Positions 45,146 to 53,640 of a stretch of 64,000 nt of DNA are shown here, piece by piece (the stretch's first letter is position 1; each line of letters begins with the position of its first letter). Under the pieces are notes generated by a model. The model searched no databases. It saw nothing but the letters and a program-made list of their open reading frames with translations, and had not been told where the DNA came from. The DNA is from Streptomyces bacillaris (GTDB taxonomy: Bacteria > Actinomycetota > Actinomycetes > Streptomycetales > Streptomycetaceae). The DNA lies in assembly GCF_003268675.1 (NCBI RefSeq), contig NZ_CP029378.1, forward strand, positions 5,642,001-5,706,000, in the 5' to 3' direction. A program made the translations under genes and the position numbers.

Positions 45146-45577
45146 GACGCTGTCGTCCCCGCAACCCTGACCGGGCTTCCGGCCTCGCTGCTCCTGTCGG
45201 CCTGGGCGATCCGTCGCCGGCGAGCACGCATGGAAGAACGGCCGAGACGTGCACACGGCCACAACGACTGATGTGCGGGGACGTTCCGCGATGTCCCGCC
45301 GCACGCCCTGTCCGGGTGCGCCCACGCGTCAGGCAACGATGCTCGGGCCACCGATACGGATGACAGTCCCGGGGCCACCCTGTCGGTTGGCGGCATCGAA
45401 CCTCAAGAACGCTGCCCGACATCTGTCCAAGGCGTTCCCGGTCTTCCGGTGCGTGGGTCGGCGAAGACAGCCTTGGTCTGTCACCTGCCGGGCCCTGTCA
45501 CGACGTTTCGCGACATTTCCGCGCTAACGTGCCCTCAGTTCGATCCGCAGCGTCATCAGGAGACCCGAGGACCGCAT

Positions 45578-47110
45578 ATGGCAGAGCAGCCACGTGAGCA
45601 ATGGGCTACCCGAGCCGGCTTCCTGCTGGCGGCCATCGGTTCGGCCGTCGGGCTCGGCAATATCTGGCGGTTCCCCGCCATCGCCTACGAGAACGGTGGC
45701 GGCGCCTTCTTGCTGCCGTACCTCATCGCGCTCCTGTCAGCGGGGATCCCGTTGCTGATCATGGAATACGCCATTGGGCGCAAGTACCGCATGTCGCCCC
45801 CCGCCGCTCTGCGCAGGATGGCCCGGCCGGCAGAGGCAATCGGATGGTGGCAGGTGGCGATCTCCTTCGTGATCGCCGCCTACTACGCCGTCATCATCGC
45901 CTGGGCCGTGCGTTACGTGGGCTTCTCCATCGGTCGGCAGTGGGGTGACGATCCGGAGGCGTTCCTGTTCGGCGAATTCCTGCGGGCACCGGAGACACCC
46001 AGCTTCCTGGACGGCTATGTACCAGGTGTGTTCTGGCCGCTGATCATCGTGTGGGCGGTTGTGCTGTTCGTCCTGGCGTTCGGTATCCGGCGAGGCATCG
46101 AACGCGCCAACAGGATCTTCATTCCGTTGCTGTTCGTCCTGTTCGCCGCGCTGGTGGTCCGGGCGCTGACGCTGGACGGCGCGGCCACCGGGCTCGACGC
46201 ACTCTTCTCGCCGAACTGGTCGGAACTCGGCAACGGCAGTGTCTGGGTCGCCGCCTACGGGCAGATCTTCTTCTCGCTGTCCATCGGCTTCGGCATCATG
46301 GTCACGTACGCGTCGTACCTGGGCCGTCGGGCCGACCTGACGGGCTCCGCGATGGTGGCGGGGTTCGCCAACAGCTCGTTCGAACTCCTCGCGGGCATCG
46401 GGGTATTCGCGACCCTGGGCTACCTCGCGACCGCTTCGGGGGTCGGCGTCGAAGACGTCGCCGGAGCGGGCATCGGTCTGGCATTCGTCGCGTTCCCCGC
46501 GGTGATCTCGGAAATGCCGCTCGGCGCCCTCTTCGGTGTGCTGTTCTTCAGTTCCCTCGTGATCGCGGGACTCTCCTCGCTGATTTCCATCGTGCAGGTG
46601 GTCGTCTCCGCGGTGCAGGATCGGACCGGCATGCGGCGCATGCCGGCGGTCCTGGGGGTCGGCGGTCTCGTGGCGCTGGTGTCGGTCCTGCTGTTCCCGA
46701 CCGAGTCCGGCATCTATCTGCTCGACGCGTCCGACCACTTCATCAACCAGTACGGAATCGCGCTGGCAGCTCTGGTCGGGCTGGTCGTCATCGTCTGGGT
46801 GCTGCGGCAGCTCCCCAGCCTCCAGCAGGACGCTGACGCCACCTCCGCCATCCGACTCGGCCGCTGGTGGCGCATCTGCCTCGGTGTCATCACGCCGCTG
46901 GTGCTGGGCTGGATGATGGTCGACAGCCTGCGGAGCGAGTTCGAAGAGAACTACGAGGGCTATTCGACCGGCTTCCTGCTCTCCGCGGGCTGGAGCGTCG
47001 CCATCGGCGCACTGCTGGTCGGGGGCATCCTCACCCTGATGCCCTGGCCGGCCGGTGGCGAGGACATCGACCTGGACATGGAGTCGCCCGCCGACCGGAA
47101 GGACCACTGA
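45578..47110 (+). CDS. NSS-family sodium-dependent transporter, MetP-like
   Basis: A 510-aa LeuT-fold protein. The Na+-site helix is RAGFLLAAIGSAVGLGNIWR with FPAIAYENGGGAFLLPYL, and the sixth span holds AAYGQIFFSLSIGFGIMVTY. About 11-12 spans. The following 45-aa gene is a MetS-type subunit, so the closest described system is the methionine/alanine importer MetPS of Corynebacterium glutamicum. The ATG at 45578 follows CGAGGACC. It ends TGATG, overlapping its small partner. Confidence 0.92.
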   Translation: MAEQPREQWATRAGFLLAAIGSAVGLGNIWRFPAIAYENGGGAFLLPYLIALLSAGIPLLIMEYAIGRKYRMSPPAALRRMARPAEAIGWWQVAISFVIAAYYAVIIAWAVRYVGFSIGRQWGDDPEAFLFGEFLRAPETPSFLDGYVPGVFWPLIIVWAVVLFVLAFGIRRGIERANRIFIPLLFVLFAALVVRALTLDGAATGLDALFSPNWSELGNGSVWVAAYGQIFFSLSIGFGIMVTYASYLGRRADLTGSAMVAGFANSSFELLAGIGVFATLGYLATASGVGVEDVAGAGIGLAFVAFPAVISEMPLGALFGVLFFSSLVIAGLSSLISIVQVVVSAVQDRTGMRRMPAVLGVGGLVALVSVLLFPTESGIYLLDASDHFINQYGIALAALVGLVVIVWVLRQLPSLQQDADATSAIRLGRWWRICLGVITPLVLGWMMVDSLRSEFEENYEGYSTGFLLSAGWSVAIGALLVGGILTLMPWPAGGEDIDLDMESPADRKDH

Positions 47111-47247
47111 TGTCCGCCAGCGCGATCGTCATGATGGTTGTCGCCATGCTCATCGTCTGGGGTGGACTGATCACCGCCATCCTCCGGCTGAGGAGCCACC
47201 CGGAGCCCCCGGAACCGATGCCGCCCCATACCCACCCGGCCGAGTGA
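47110..47247 (+). CDS. MetS-like small subunit of NSS transporter
   Basis: A 45-aa protein too short for most gene callers. One membrane span (AIVMMVVAMLIVWGGLITAI) and a Pro/His-rich cytoplasmic tail. The ATG shares bases with the transporter stop (TGATG), so it is translationally coupled. MetS-type peptides are required for transport by their NSS partners. Confidence 0.9.
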   Translation: MSASAIVMMVVAMLIVWGGLITAILRLRSHPEPPEPMPPHTHPAE

Positions 47248-47396
47248 CCGCGATTCGTCACGGAAGGTGACTCGCCGTGATGGGATGAGCGGCACGGACG
47301 GAGCTGCCCCAGCGCAACCCGGGGCGACTCCGAGGTGCTGAAAAGCGAGAGCTCTCTGAGTCCCACGGAGGGACAGGGCAATCCGGTGGCGGGAGC

Positions 47397-47424
47397 ACGT
47401 GGTGCAGCGAATGCTGCACCACGT
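47397..47424. repeat. perfect 12-bp-arm palindrome near the right att repeat
   Basis: ACGTGGTGCAGC-GAAT-GCTGCACCACGT, 98 bases inside the right attachment repeat. It may be the terminator of the NSS operon or a recombinase arm site. GGTGCAGCGAA within it also occurs at 39933-39943 near the left repeat. Confidence 0.8.
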
Positions 47425-47521
47425 CACGGCTGACGGGGGCCGAGCGGGATACAGGCGGATTGAAACGGGTGGATATGTCAGTCTTTCCTGCATCACCGCA
47501 GGTGAGAGGCGTCACGCCTGG

Positions 47522-47572
47522 GGGTTCGAGTCCCACCCGCCCCACCGAGCGTCCCCAGGCAGAATCGTTCTG
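47522..47572. repeat. right attachment repeat (attR-like)
   Basis: Identical 51-bp copy of the CAU tRNA 3' end and flank, without the tRNA 5' part. It marks the right edge of the islet. Confidence 0.95.
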
Positions 47573-47691
47573 ACCTGGGGATAGGTGTTTCCGGGCGCCT
47601 TCGCGCGCATGTCCGAAGCGCCTCCGGCCGCGTGCGCGCCGAGCTGTGCGACGCCGGACCTCGCTGCGGCCCTGAAGGGTGTGCCGGGGGC

Positions 47692-47727
47692 CGAACCGGC
47701 GGCCGGCGGATTATGAGTCCGCTGCTC
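47692..47727 (-). pseudogene. inverted fragment of the CAU tRNA gene
   Basis: On the minus strand these 36 bases match the D-stem end, anticodon arm and T-loop entry of the CAU tRNA at 33 positions, including a 21-base identical run over the anticodon arm. Acceptor and T stems are not formed, so it is a relic. It lies 120 bases outside the right att repeat in opposite orientation. The rest of the gap 47573-48011 shows no gene. Confidence 0.7.
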
Positions 47728-48011
47728 GCACGGGCCGGACGGCAAGGGTCCGCCGTCCCCAACTGCCGGGCCTGCGAAGCCGGGGCGGGCGTCATGATTC
47801 ACATCACAGGACCGCCGTATCCGTGGGGCGGTGCATGTGCTACAGGGCCGAACATATGATCTGTGCGCCGGTGTATCCTGACTGATCTGTCAACCACGCG
47901 CCTGCCCGTACAGGCCCCTCGGATGACGAAAGACTCCGGAGCCGGGACCCGGACCCGGACATGAACCCGGGCAGTGAAACCGGTGCGGTCAAAGGATTGG
48001 AAGAGCAGGGC

Positions 48012-50279
48012 GTGTCGAAGCCGCGTATCAGCGTGATTGTGCCGATTTACCAAGTGCAGTCCTTCTTGCGGGAGTGCCTTGACTCCATCCTGGAGCAGTC
48101 CTTCCGTGACATCGAGGTAATCGCCGTCAACGACTGCTCGCCCGACCGCTGCGGTGAGATCGTCGACGAGTACGCCGAGGCCGACAGCCGGGTCCGGGCA
48201 CTGCACCTGCCCGAGAACGTGGGCCTTGGCCTGGCGCGGAACGCGGGGATGGAGATCGCGCGCGGCGACTACCTCTTCTTCCTCGACAGCGACGACACGC
48301 TGACGCCCGGTTCGCTGCAGCTCATAGCCGACCGGCTTTCGGACACCACCGACCCGGACGTCCTGATCTTCGACTACGCCCGCACCTTCTGGTGGGGCGG
48401 CGTCACCCGCAACAGCCTGGCCTCGGTCTTCCAGTCGAAGGGCCCGGAGGTCTTCACCGCCAAGCAGCGGCCCGACTTCCTCACCCTGCTCATGGTCGTG
48501 TGGAACAAGGTCTACCGGCGTGAGTTCATCGAGCAGCGCGGCTTCGAATTCCCGCCCGGATACTACGAAGACACCCCCTGGACCTTCCCGGTGCTGATGG
48601 CCGCCGAGCGCATCGCGGCCCTGGACCACGTGGTCGTCCACTACCGCCAGCGCCGCCAGGGGAACATCCTCCGCACGGTCAGCCGCAAGCACTTCGACAT
48701 TTTCGACCAGTACGAGCGGGTCTTCGCCTTCATCGACAGCGACCCGTCGCTCGCGGAGTGGCGGCCCCAGCTCTTCACGAAGATGGTCGACCACTTCATC
48801 GCCATCCTGGCGAAGAGCAATCGGGTCCCCGACGAACTGCGGGCCGAGTTCTTCGCCTTGGCGCACCGTCACTACCGGCGCTACATGCCGGCCGGCTTCG
48901 TCCGGCCCGAGGGGCAGGCCGGTGTCCGCTACGCCCTGATCGCACGTAACGCCTACCCGGTCTACCAGACGCTCAAGGTGGCCAACCAGGGCCGGCGCAA
49001 GGTCCGCAAGACCGTCCGTGCCACCCGGAAGAAGGTCGTCAGCAAGCGCCTCGACCGGCACTACGAGAACGCCCTCAAGCAGCCGGTCAACCAGAACCTG
49101 GCCGTCTACTCGTCGTACTGGGGCCGGGGTTACGTGTGCAATCCCGCCGCGCTGCACGCCAAGGCCAAGGAGATCGCCCCCCACGTCAAGGGCGTCGTGG
49201 TGGCCAAGGCGGAAGAGGTGCACAAGCTTCCGCCGGGCACCAACTACGTGATCCCGGGGACCGAGAAGTACTGGGAAGTCATGGCGCGAGCCAAGTACTT
49301 CTTCAACAACGTCAACTTCGAGGACCGCTTCGTCAAGCGGCCCGGCACCGTCCATGTGCAGACGCAGCACGGCACGCCGCTCAAGCGCATGGGTGTCGAC
49401 CTGCTGCCTTTCCCGGTCGCGGCGAAGGGCACCAATTTCCGCAAGCTCCTGGAGCGCTCGGACCGCTGGGACTACTGCATATCCTCCAACCGGTTCTCCG
49501 CGGACATCTGGGAGCAGGCGTTCCCCTGCTCTTTCGCGGCGCTGGAGAGCGGCTACCCGCGCAACGACGTCTTCTACACCTCGACCGCGGCCGACGTCCG
49601 CCGTCTCCGGGCCGAGATCGGCATCCCGCAGGGGAAGATCGCCGTCCTCTACGCGCCGACCCACCGGGACTACACCACGAGCTACGTCCCCCAGCTCGAC
49701 GTCGCCGCTCTCGCCGACGCCCTGGGCGACGACTACGTGGTGCTGATGCGGGGCCACCACTTCTACGAGCAGAAGCCGGAGCTGCGGAAGCTCCAGTCGT
49801 CGGCCCGGGTCATCGACGTCACCGCCCACACCGCCTCGGAGGAGCTGCAGCTCGCCGCGGACGTGCTGCTGGCGGACTACTCGTCCATGATCTTCGACTA
49901 CGCCAACCTCGACCGGCCGATCGTGATCTACGCCAACGACTGGGAGGCGTACAAGGTCTCCCGCGGCGTCTACTTCGACCTGCTGGAGGAGCCGCCCGGC
50001 CACGTCGCGCGGACCCAGGAGGAGTTGCACGACATCTTCGTCGGCGGGGCCTGGAAGGACGAGCAGTCCACTTCCCTGCGGGACACCTTCCGTCGTAAGT
50101 TCTGCGAGTACGACGACGGCAAGGCATCCGAGCGCGTCATCCGGCAGATCCTGCTGGGCGAGCCGGCGGAGAACCTGCCGGTCGTGCCGCTGGACGAGCG
50201 GACGCCGGCGCCCTCACCCGCCGCCGCCGAGGCGGAGAGCGTGAAGGAACCCGCGGTCGGTCGGTCCAGGGCCGCTTGA
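48012..50279 (+). CDS. bifunctional GT2 glycosyltransferase-CDP-glycerol glycerophosphotransferase
   Basis: A 755-aa two-domain enzyme for wall glycopolymer (teichoic acid type) synthesis. N-terminal GT-A domain: ISVIVPIYQVQSFLRECLDS, VNDCSPD and FLDSDDTLTPGSL (DxD), about residues 1-230. C-terminal TagF-like domain from about 350: VHVQTQHGTPLKRMG, VLYAPTHRDYTTSYVP, LADYSSMIFDYANLDRPI. The GTG at 48012 is chosen because GGAAGAG lies 8 bases before it and the GT2 domain starts there; ATG at 47961 is the alternative. The last 35 residues are Ala/Pro/Glu-rich. Confidence 0.88.
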   Translation: MSKPRISVIVPIYQVQSFLRECLDSILEQSFRDIEVIAVNDCSPDRCGEIVDEYAEADSRVRALHLPENVGLGLARNAGMEIARGDYLFFLDSDDTLTPGSLQLIADRLSDTTDPDVLIFDYARTFWWGGVTRNSLASVFQSKGPEVFTAKQRPDFLTLLMVVWNKVYRREFIEQRGFEFPPGYYEDTPWTFPVLMAAERIAALDHVVVHYRQRRQGNILRTVSRKHFDIFDQYERVFAFIDSDPSLAEWRPQLFTKMVDHFIAILAKSNRVPDELRAEFFALAHRHYRRYMPAGFVRPEGQAGVRYALIARNAYPVYQTLKVANQGRRKVRKTVRATRKKVVSKRLDRHYENALKQPVNQNLAVYSSYWGRGYVCNPAALHAKAKEIAPHVKGVVVAKAEEVHKLPPGTNYVIPGTEKYWEVMARAKYFFNNVNFEDRFVKRPGTVHVQTQHGTPLKRMGVDLLPFPVAAKGTNFRKLLERSDRWDYCISSNRFSADIWEQAFPCSFAALESGYPRNDVFYTSTAADVRRLRAEIGIPQGKIAVLYAPTHRDYTTSYVPQLDVAALADALGDDYVVLMRGHHFYEQKPELRKLQSSARVIDVTAHTASEELQLAADVLLADYSSMIFDYANLDRPIVIYANDWEAYKVSRGVYFDLLEEPPGHVARTQEELHDIFVGGAWKDEQSTSLRDTFRRKFCEYDDGKASERVIRQILLGEPAENLPVVPLDERTPAPSPAAAEAESVKEPAVGRSRAA

Positions 50280-50284
50280 CCCAC

Positions 50285-50335
50285 CGGTACGGAGTGCCGA
50301 CGCGCCGCTGAGGAGCGCGTCGGCACTCCGTACCG
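50285..50335. terminator. very long perfect terminator hairpin
   Basis: A 21-bp perfect stem (50285-50305 with 50315-50335) with a 9-base loop starts six bases after the glycosyltransferase stop. It separates that gene from the next pair. Confidence 0.9.
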
Positions 50336-50491
50336 ATATCCGCGCCGGACCCGGCGTGGACAGGTGCAGAACACCCCGTTCCGCCCCCTCGCCGGGGTCG
50401 GCGGAATGAAGCGGACAGGCGCCGCTGCTTTGCCTGACCTCCGGTCTCCCCCGACTCAGGGCCAATGACAGGTACAGAAGAGAAGGTGGCC

Positions 50492-51043
50492 ATGCACGCT
50501 AGCGCCGGGCAGCTGACCCACGCTGAAATCAGACGGGTCTGGCCGCGCGACGGCCACATCCGCATCCTCGGGACGGTCCTCGTCGACGGGGTGCCGGACG
50601 AGGCCCCCGTGGACAATCCGTGGACGTTGCGCCTGACCTCCCGTGAACGGCCCGAGGTGCCCCTCCCGACCGGCGTCAAGCGGCTCAAGGACCGGCTCGT
50701 GCGCACGGTGTCCCGCACCTCGCCCCCCACCCGGCGTCGGCTGCACTTCCCCGCTGTCAGCAACGGCGCGGACTTCGAGGCGGTCGTGGCCGTCCGCGAT
50801 GTGGCCGTCTGGGACGCGCTGCCCCGCGAGCACTGGGACGTGGACGTGATCGCGGTCCGGAACGGCAAGAGGCTGGTGCGCCGGGTCGGCGGCCATCTGG
50901 ACGACATGCCGGGCAAGAAGCAGATCGTGAAGTATCCCGAGCAGTACCACGCCGGGGTCGCCGTGCTGCCGTACTTCACCGACGGCGACGACCTCTCCAT
51001 CCGCTGCGCCCGACGCGACAACGGCAACGGGGGCGCGGCATGA
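50492..51043 (+). CDS. unrecognised protein coupled to a glycosyltransferase
   Basis: A 183-aa soluble protein that I do not recognise. It seems to have two beta-rich segments (IRRVWPRDGHIRILGTVLVD and AVVAVRDVAVWDALPREHWD), with no signal peptide or membrane span. The pattern (a short domain on properties such as DVDVIAVRNGKRLVRRVGG) recalls accessory proteins found beside CDP-glycerol transferases, but no function can be assigned. ATG at 50492 has GAGAAGGTGG upstream; ATG at 50465 is possible. Its stop overlaps the next ATG (ATGA), so the product likely works with the GT4 enzyme. Confidence 0.7.
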   Translation: MHASAGQLTHAEIRRVWPRDGHIRILGTVLVDGVPDEAPVDNPWTLRLTSRERPEVPLPTGVKRLKDRLVRTVSRTSPPTRRRLHFPAVSNGADFEAVVAVRDVAVWDALPREHWDVDVIAVRNGKRLVRRVGGHLDDMPGKKQIVKYPEQYHAGVAVLPYFTDGDDLSIRCARRDNGNGGAA

Positions 51044-52188
51044 AGCTCACTTACCTGATCTACAACGCGTTCGGTGTCGGCGGCACCGTCCGTACCGTGT
51101 TCAACCAGGCCAACGCCATGGCCGAGCGCGGCCATGACGTCGAGATCGCGAGCATGCTCCGCTACCACGAGGAGCCTCCCTTCGACCTGGACCCGCGGGT
51201 CACGATGACCGCGCTGGTGGACAACCGGTCCGGCTCGTACGTCGACTGGGACCGGTACGACGGCCCGGAGGACACCTCCTGGCACGAGCGGTTCCCGGCG
51301 GGTGTCTCCAAGAACGCGGACAGCCGCCGCCGGATCAGCGCGATGATCCGTTTCCTCCGCGGTCTGGACGACCGGATCGTCATCGGCACGCGGCCCACGA
51401 TCAACCTGATCGTCGCGGAGTACGCGGACCCGTCGCTCGTCCGGGTCGTCCAGGAGCACGCGGGGCTCTCCACGCACAAGGGCGAGTGGCGCACGGCCAT
51501 CGACGCCGCGTACATGAGGATGGACGCGCTCGTCTGCCTCACCGAGGCGGACCGTGCCGCCTACGCCGAGGCGTTCCCCGAGGTCCGCGTCGAGCGGATC
51601 CCGAACGCGCTGCACTCCCTCGACGTCCCGCGCAGCGACCTCTCGCGGAAGCAGGTCGTCAGCGCCGGACGGCTCGACGGCAACAAGGGCGTCGACAAGC
51701 TGATCGCGGCGTTCGGCCAGGTCGTGGAAGCCCACCCGGACTGGACGCTGCGCATCCACGGCGACGGTCCCGAGCTGGACGCTCTCCGCAAGGCCGTCCG
51801 CACCAGGCATCTCTACAACCACGTCTTCCTCATGGGGTCGACCCGCAAGCTCGACGAGCAGCTGGCGAAGGGCTCCATCTTCGCGATGAGCTCCAAGTCC
51901 GAGGGGTTCGGCATGGTGCTGCTGGAGGCCATGAACTGCGGCCTCCCCGTGGTCAGCTTCAACTGCCCGGTCGGCCCCCGGGAACTTGTCACCGACGGCG
52001 TCGACGGCCTGCTCGTCCCCGAACTCGACGTGGACGCCCTGGCCCAGGGCCTCATCCGGCTCATCGAGGACGAGGAACTGCGCCGCGGCTTCTCCCGGGC
52101 GGCCCTGCAGAAGGCCGCCGAGTACGGCCCCGACATCGTCACCAAGACGTGGGAGCAGCTCTACGAGGACCTGTCCTCGGCAAAGTGA
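51040..52188 (+). CDS. GT4-family glycosyltransferase
   Basis: A 382-aa GT-B enzyme. N-terminal acceptor domain YLIYNAFGVGGTVRTVFNQA (Gly-rich loop near residue 13); C-terminal donor domain with VVSAGRLDGNKGVDKLIAAF, IHGDGPEL and the E-x7-E signature SKSEGFGMVLLEAMNCGLPV. It is similar to teichoic acid TarM/TagE-like and other retaining transferases; the sugar is not predictable. Overlaps the preceding gene by four bases. Confidence 0.9.
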   Translation: MKLTYLIYNAFGVGGTVRTVFNQANAMAERGHDVEIASMLRYHEEPPFDLDPRVTMTALVDNRSGSYVDWDRYDGPEDTSWHERFPAGVSKNADSRRRISAMIRFLRGLDDRIVIGTRPTINLIVAEYADPSLVRVVQEHAGLSTHKGEWRTAIDAAYMRMDALVCLTEADRAAYAEAFPEVRVERIPNALHSLDVPRSDLSRKQVVSAGRLDGNKGVDKLIAAFGQVVEAHPDWTLRIHGDGPELDALRKAVRTRHLYNHVFLMGSTRKLDEQLAKGSIFAMSSKSEGFGMVLLEAMNCGLPVVSFNCPVGPRELVTDGVDGLLVPELDVDALAQGLIRLIEDEELRRGFSRAALQKAAEYGPDIVTKTWEQLYEDLSSAK

Positions 52189-52243
52189 CGCCGGGTCCGC
52201 CCCGCCCCGTACCTCCTGGTCACCCGGAGGCTGCCGACCGGCC

Positions 52244-53509
52244 TCAGCCGAAGAGCAGCTGGACCAGGAGGTACAGGTTCAGGGCGGAGAGCACCACGCA
52301 GATCACCGCGCCCGTCCAGGTGGTGACCCGGCGGTTCACCAGGGTGCCCATCAGGGCGGGGCGGCTGGTGAAGTAGACGAGCGGGGCCAGGGCGAAGGGG
52401 ATGCCGAAGGAGAGCACCACCTGGGAGCCGATCAGGGCGTCGTCCGGGGAGACGCCGAGGGCCAGGACCACCAGGGCGGGCAGCATGGTCAGGCCGCGGC
52501 GGAGCAGGAGCGGGAGGCGGCGGCGGACGAAGCCGTCCATCACCACCTGCCCGGCATAGGTGCCCACGCCCGACGAGGACAGGCCGGACGCCAGCAGCGC
52601 CACCGCGAACGCCAGGGCCGCCATACCGCCCACCAGCCGGCCCAGGTGCTCGTGCGCCCCGGTCAGGGAGCCGTCGAAACCCCCGCCCGCGCCGTGGAAG
52701 AGGACCGCGGCGACACAGAGCATCGCCAGGTTGATCAGCCCGGCCATCCCCAGGCCCCCGACGCAGTCCGTACGCAGCGCGCGCAGGGCCGTCCGCATCG
52801 CCCGCTCGCCCACCGGCCGGAGCCGGCCCGCCGTCACCGCCGAGTGCAGATAGATCACGTGCGGCATCACCGTCGCGCCGATGATCCCGACCGCCAGCGT
52901 GAGCGACTCCGTGCCCGCCAGCCGCGGAACCAGCCCCTCCGCCAGCTGCCCGCCGTCCGGGCCGCCCACCGCTACCAGTTGGTAGAGGAACCCGAACCCG
53001 ATCACCGCCAGCAGAAACGTGGTCGCCAGCTCGAAGGGCCGGTAGCCCCGGCTCTGCAGGGCCAGCAGCGCGAAGCTGATGACGGCCGTGGCCAGCCCGG
53101 CCGGGAAGAGCGGCACCCCGAAGAGCAGGTTCAGCCCGATCGCCGCGCCCACGAACTCGGCCAGGTCCGTCGCCATCACGACCAGTTCGGCCTGGACCCA
53201 CAGCCCGGCCGCCACCGGCTTCGGCAGCCGCTGCCCGCACAGCGCCGCCAGGTCCTTGCCCGTCGCCAGGCCCGTCTTCGCCGACAGGTACTGGATGAAC
53301 ATGGCGACGACGTTCGCCATCACCAGCACCCAGACCAGCAGATAGCCGAAGTTCGCCCCCGCCTGGAAGTTGGTCGCGAAGTTGCCCGGGTCCACATAGG
53401 CCACCGCGGCGACGAACGCCGGACCGTAGAAGGCCCGGCGCACCCGGCGCACCTCGATCGGGGTCGGGGCGACCTCCCTGGCCGGCTTCGGAGGAGCGGG
53501 CGTGGTCAT
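52244..53509 (-). CDS. mntH: Nramp-family divalent metal (Mn2+) transporter
   Basis: A 421-aa proton-coupled importer with about 11 spans. Metal-binding motif DPGN at residues 40-43 (AVAYVDPGNFATNFQAG) and MPHVIYLHSAV in span six, with the Met that favours Mn/Fe over Ca. The ATG has GGGACGACC-type leader only. No riboswitch was identified. It is convergent with the GT4 gene. Confidence 0.9.
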   Translation of the reverse strand: MTTPAPPKPAREVAPTPIEVRRVRRAFYGPAFVAAVAYVDPGNFATNFQAGANFGYLLVWVLVMANVVAMFIQYLSAKTGLATGKDLAALCGQRLPKPVAAGLWVQAELVVMATDLAEFVGAAIGLNLLFGVPLFPAGLATAVISFALLALQSRGYRPFELATTFLLAVIGFGFLYQLVAVGGPDGGQLAEGLVPRLAGTESLTLAVGIIGATVMPHVIYLHSAVTAGRLRPVGERAMRTALRALRTDCVGGLGMAGLINLAMLCVAAVLFHGAGGGFDGSLTGAHEHLGRLVGGMAALAFAVALLASGLSSSGVGTYAGQVVMDGFVRRRLPLLLRRGLTMLPALVVLALGVSPDDALIGSQVVLSFGIPFALAPLVYFTSRPALMGTLVNRRVTTWTGAVICVVLSALNLYLLVQLLFG

Positions 53510-53640
53510 GCGTGGGTCGTCCCTTCGGGCCGGGGGTGGGGGCTTGCGTGTGCCGATGCGCGTCTACGTGTATGCGGGGGTCAGGGGTGTGCGGGGGCCC
53601 CGGGATGCCTGGGTGTCGTCCGGCGTCCCGGGGCCCCTGC

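Larger units (their letters stand above)
39839..47572. mobile_element. tRNA-integrated genomic islet without a visible integrase
   Basis: The segment is bounded by a perfect 51-bp direct repeat (39839-39889 and 47522-47572) that covers the 3' end of the CAU tRNA and its terminator, the classic footprint of tyrosine-recombinase integration. The tRNA stays whole on the left. Content: DUF389 protein, BetT-like transporter, broken thioredoxin-like gene, NSS transporter and small subunit, with three stretches of about 0.5-1 kb without genes. No integrase, excisionase, replication or transfer gene is recognisable, so it is either a decayed element or was mobilised in trans. Confidence 0.85.

Noticed and set aside
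47110..47247. Treating the 45-aa frame as noise because of its size
   Set aside because: Rejected as noise: it overlaps the NSS stop as TGATG and has the single-span MetS layout, so it was called as a gene.
47458..47885. Short frames around the right att repeat and tRNA fragment
   Set aside because: They translate structural RNA sequence and att repeats; no independent evidence for coding.
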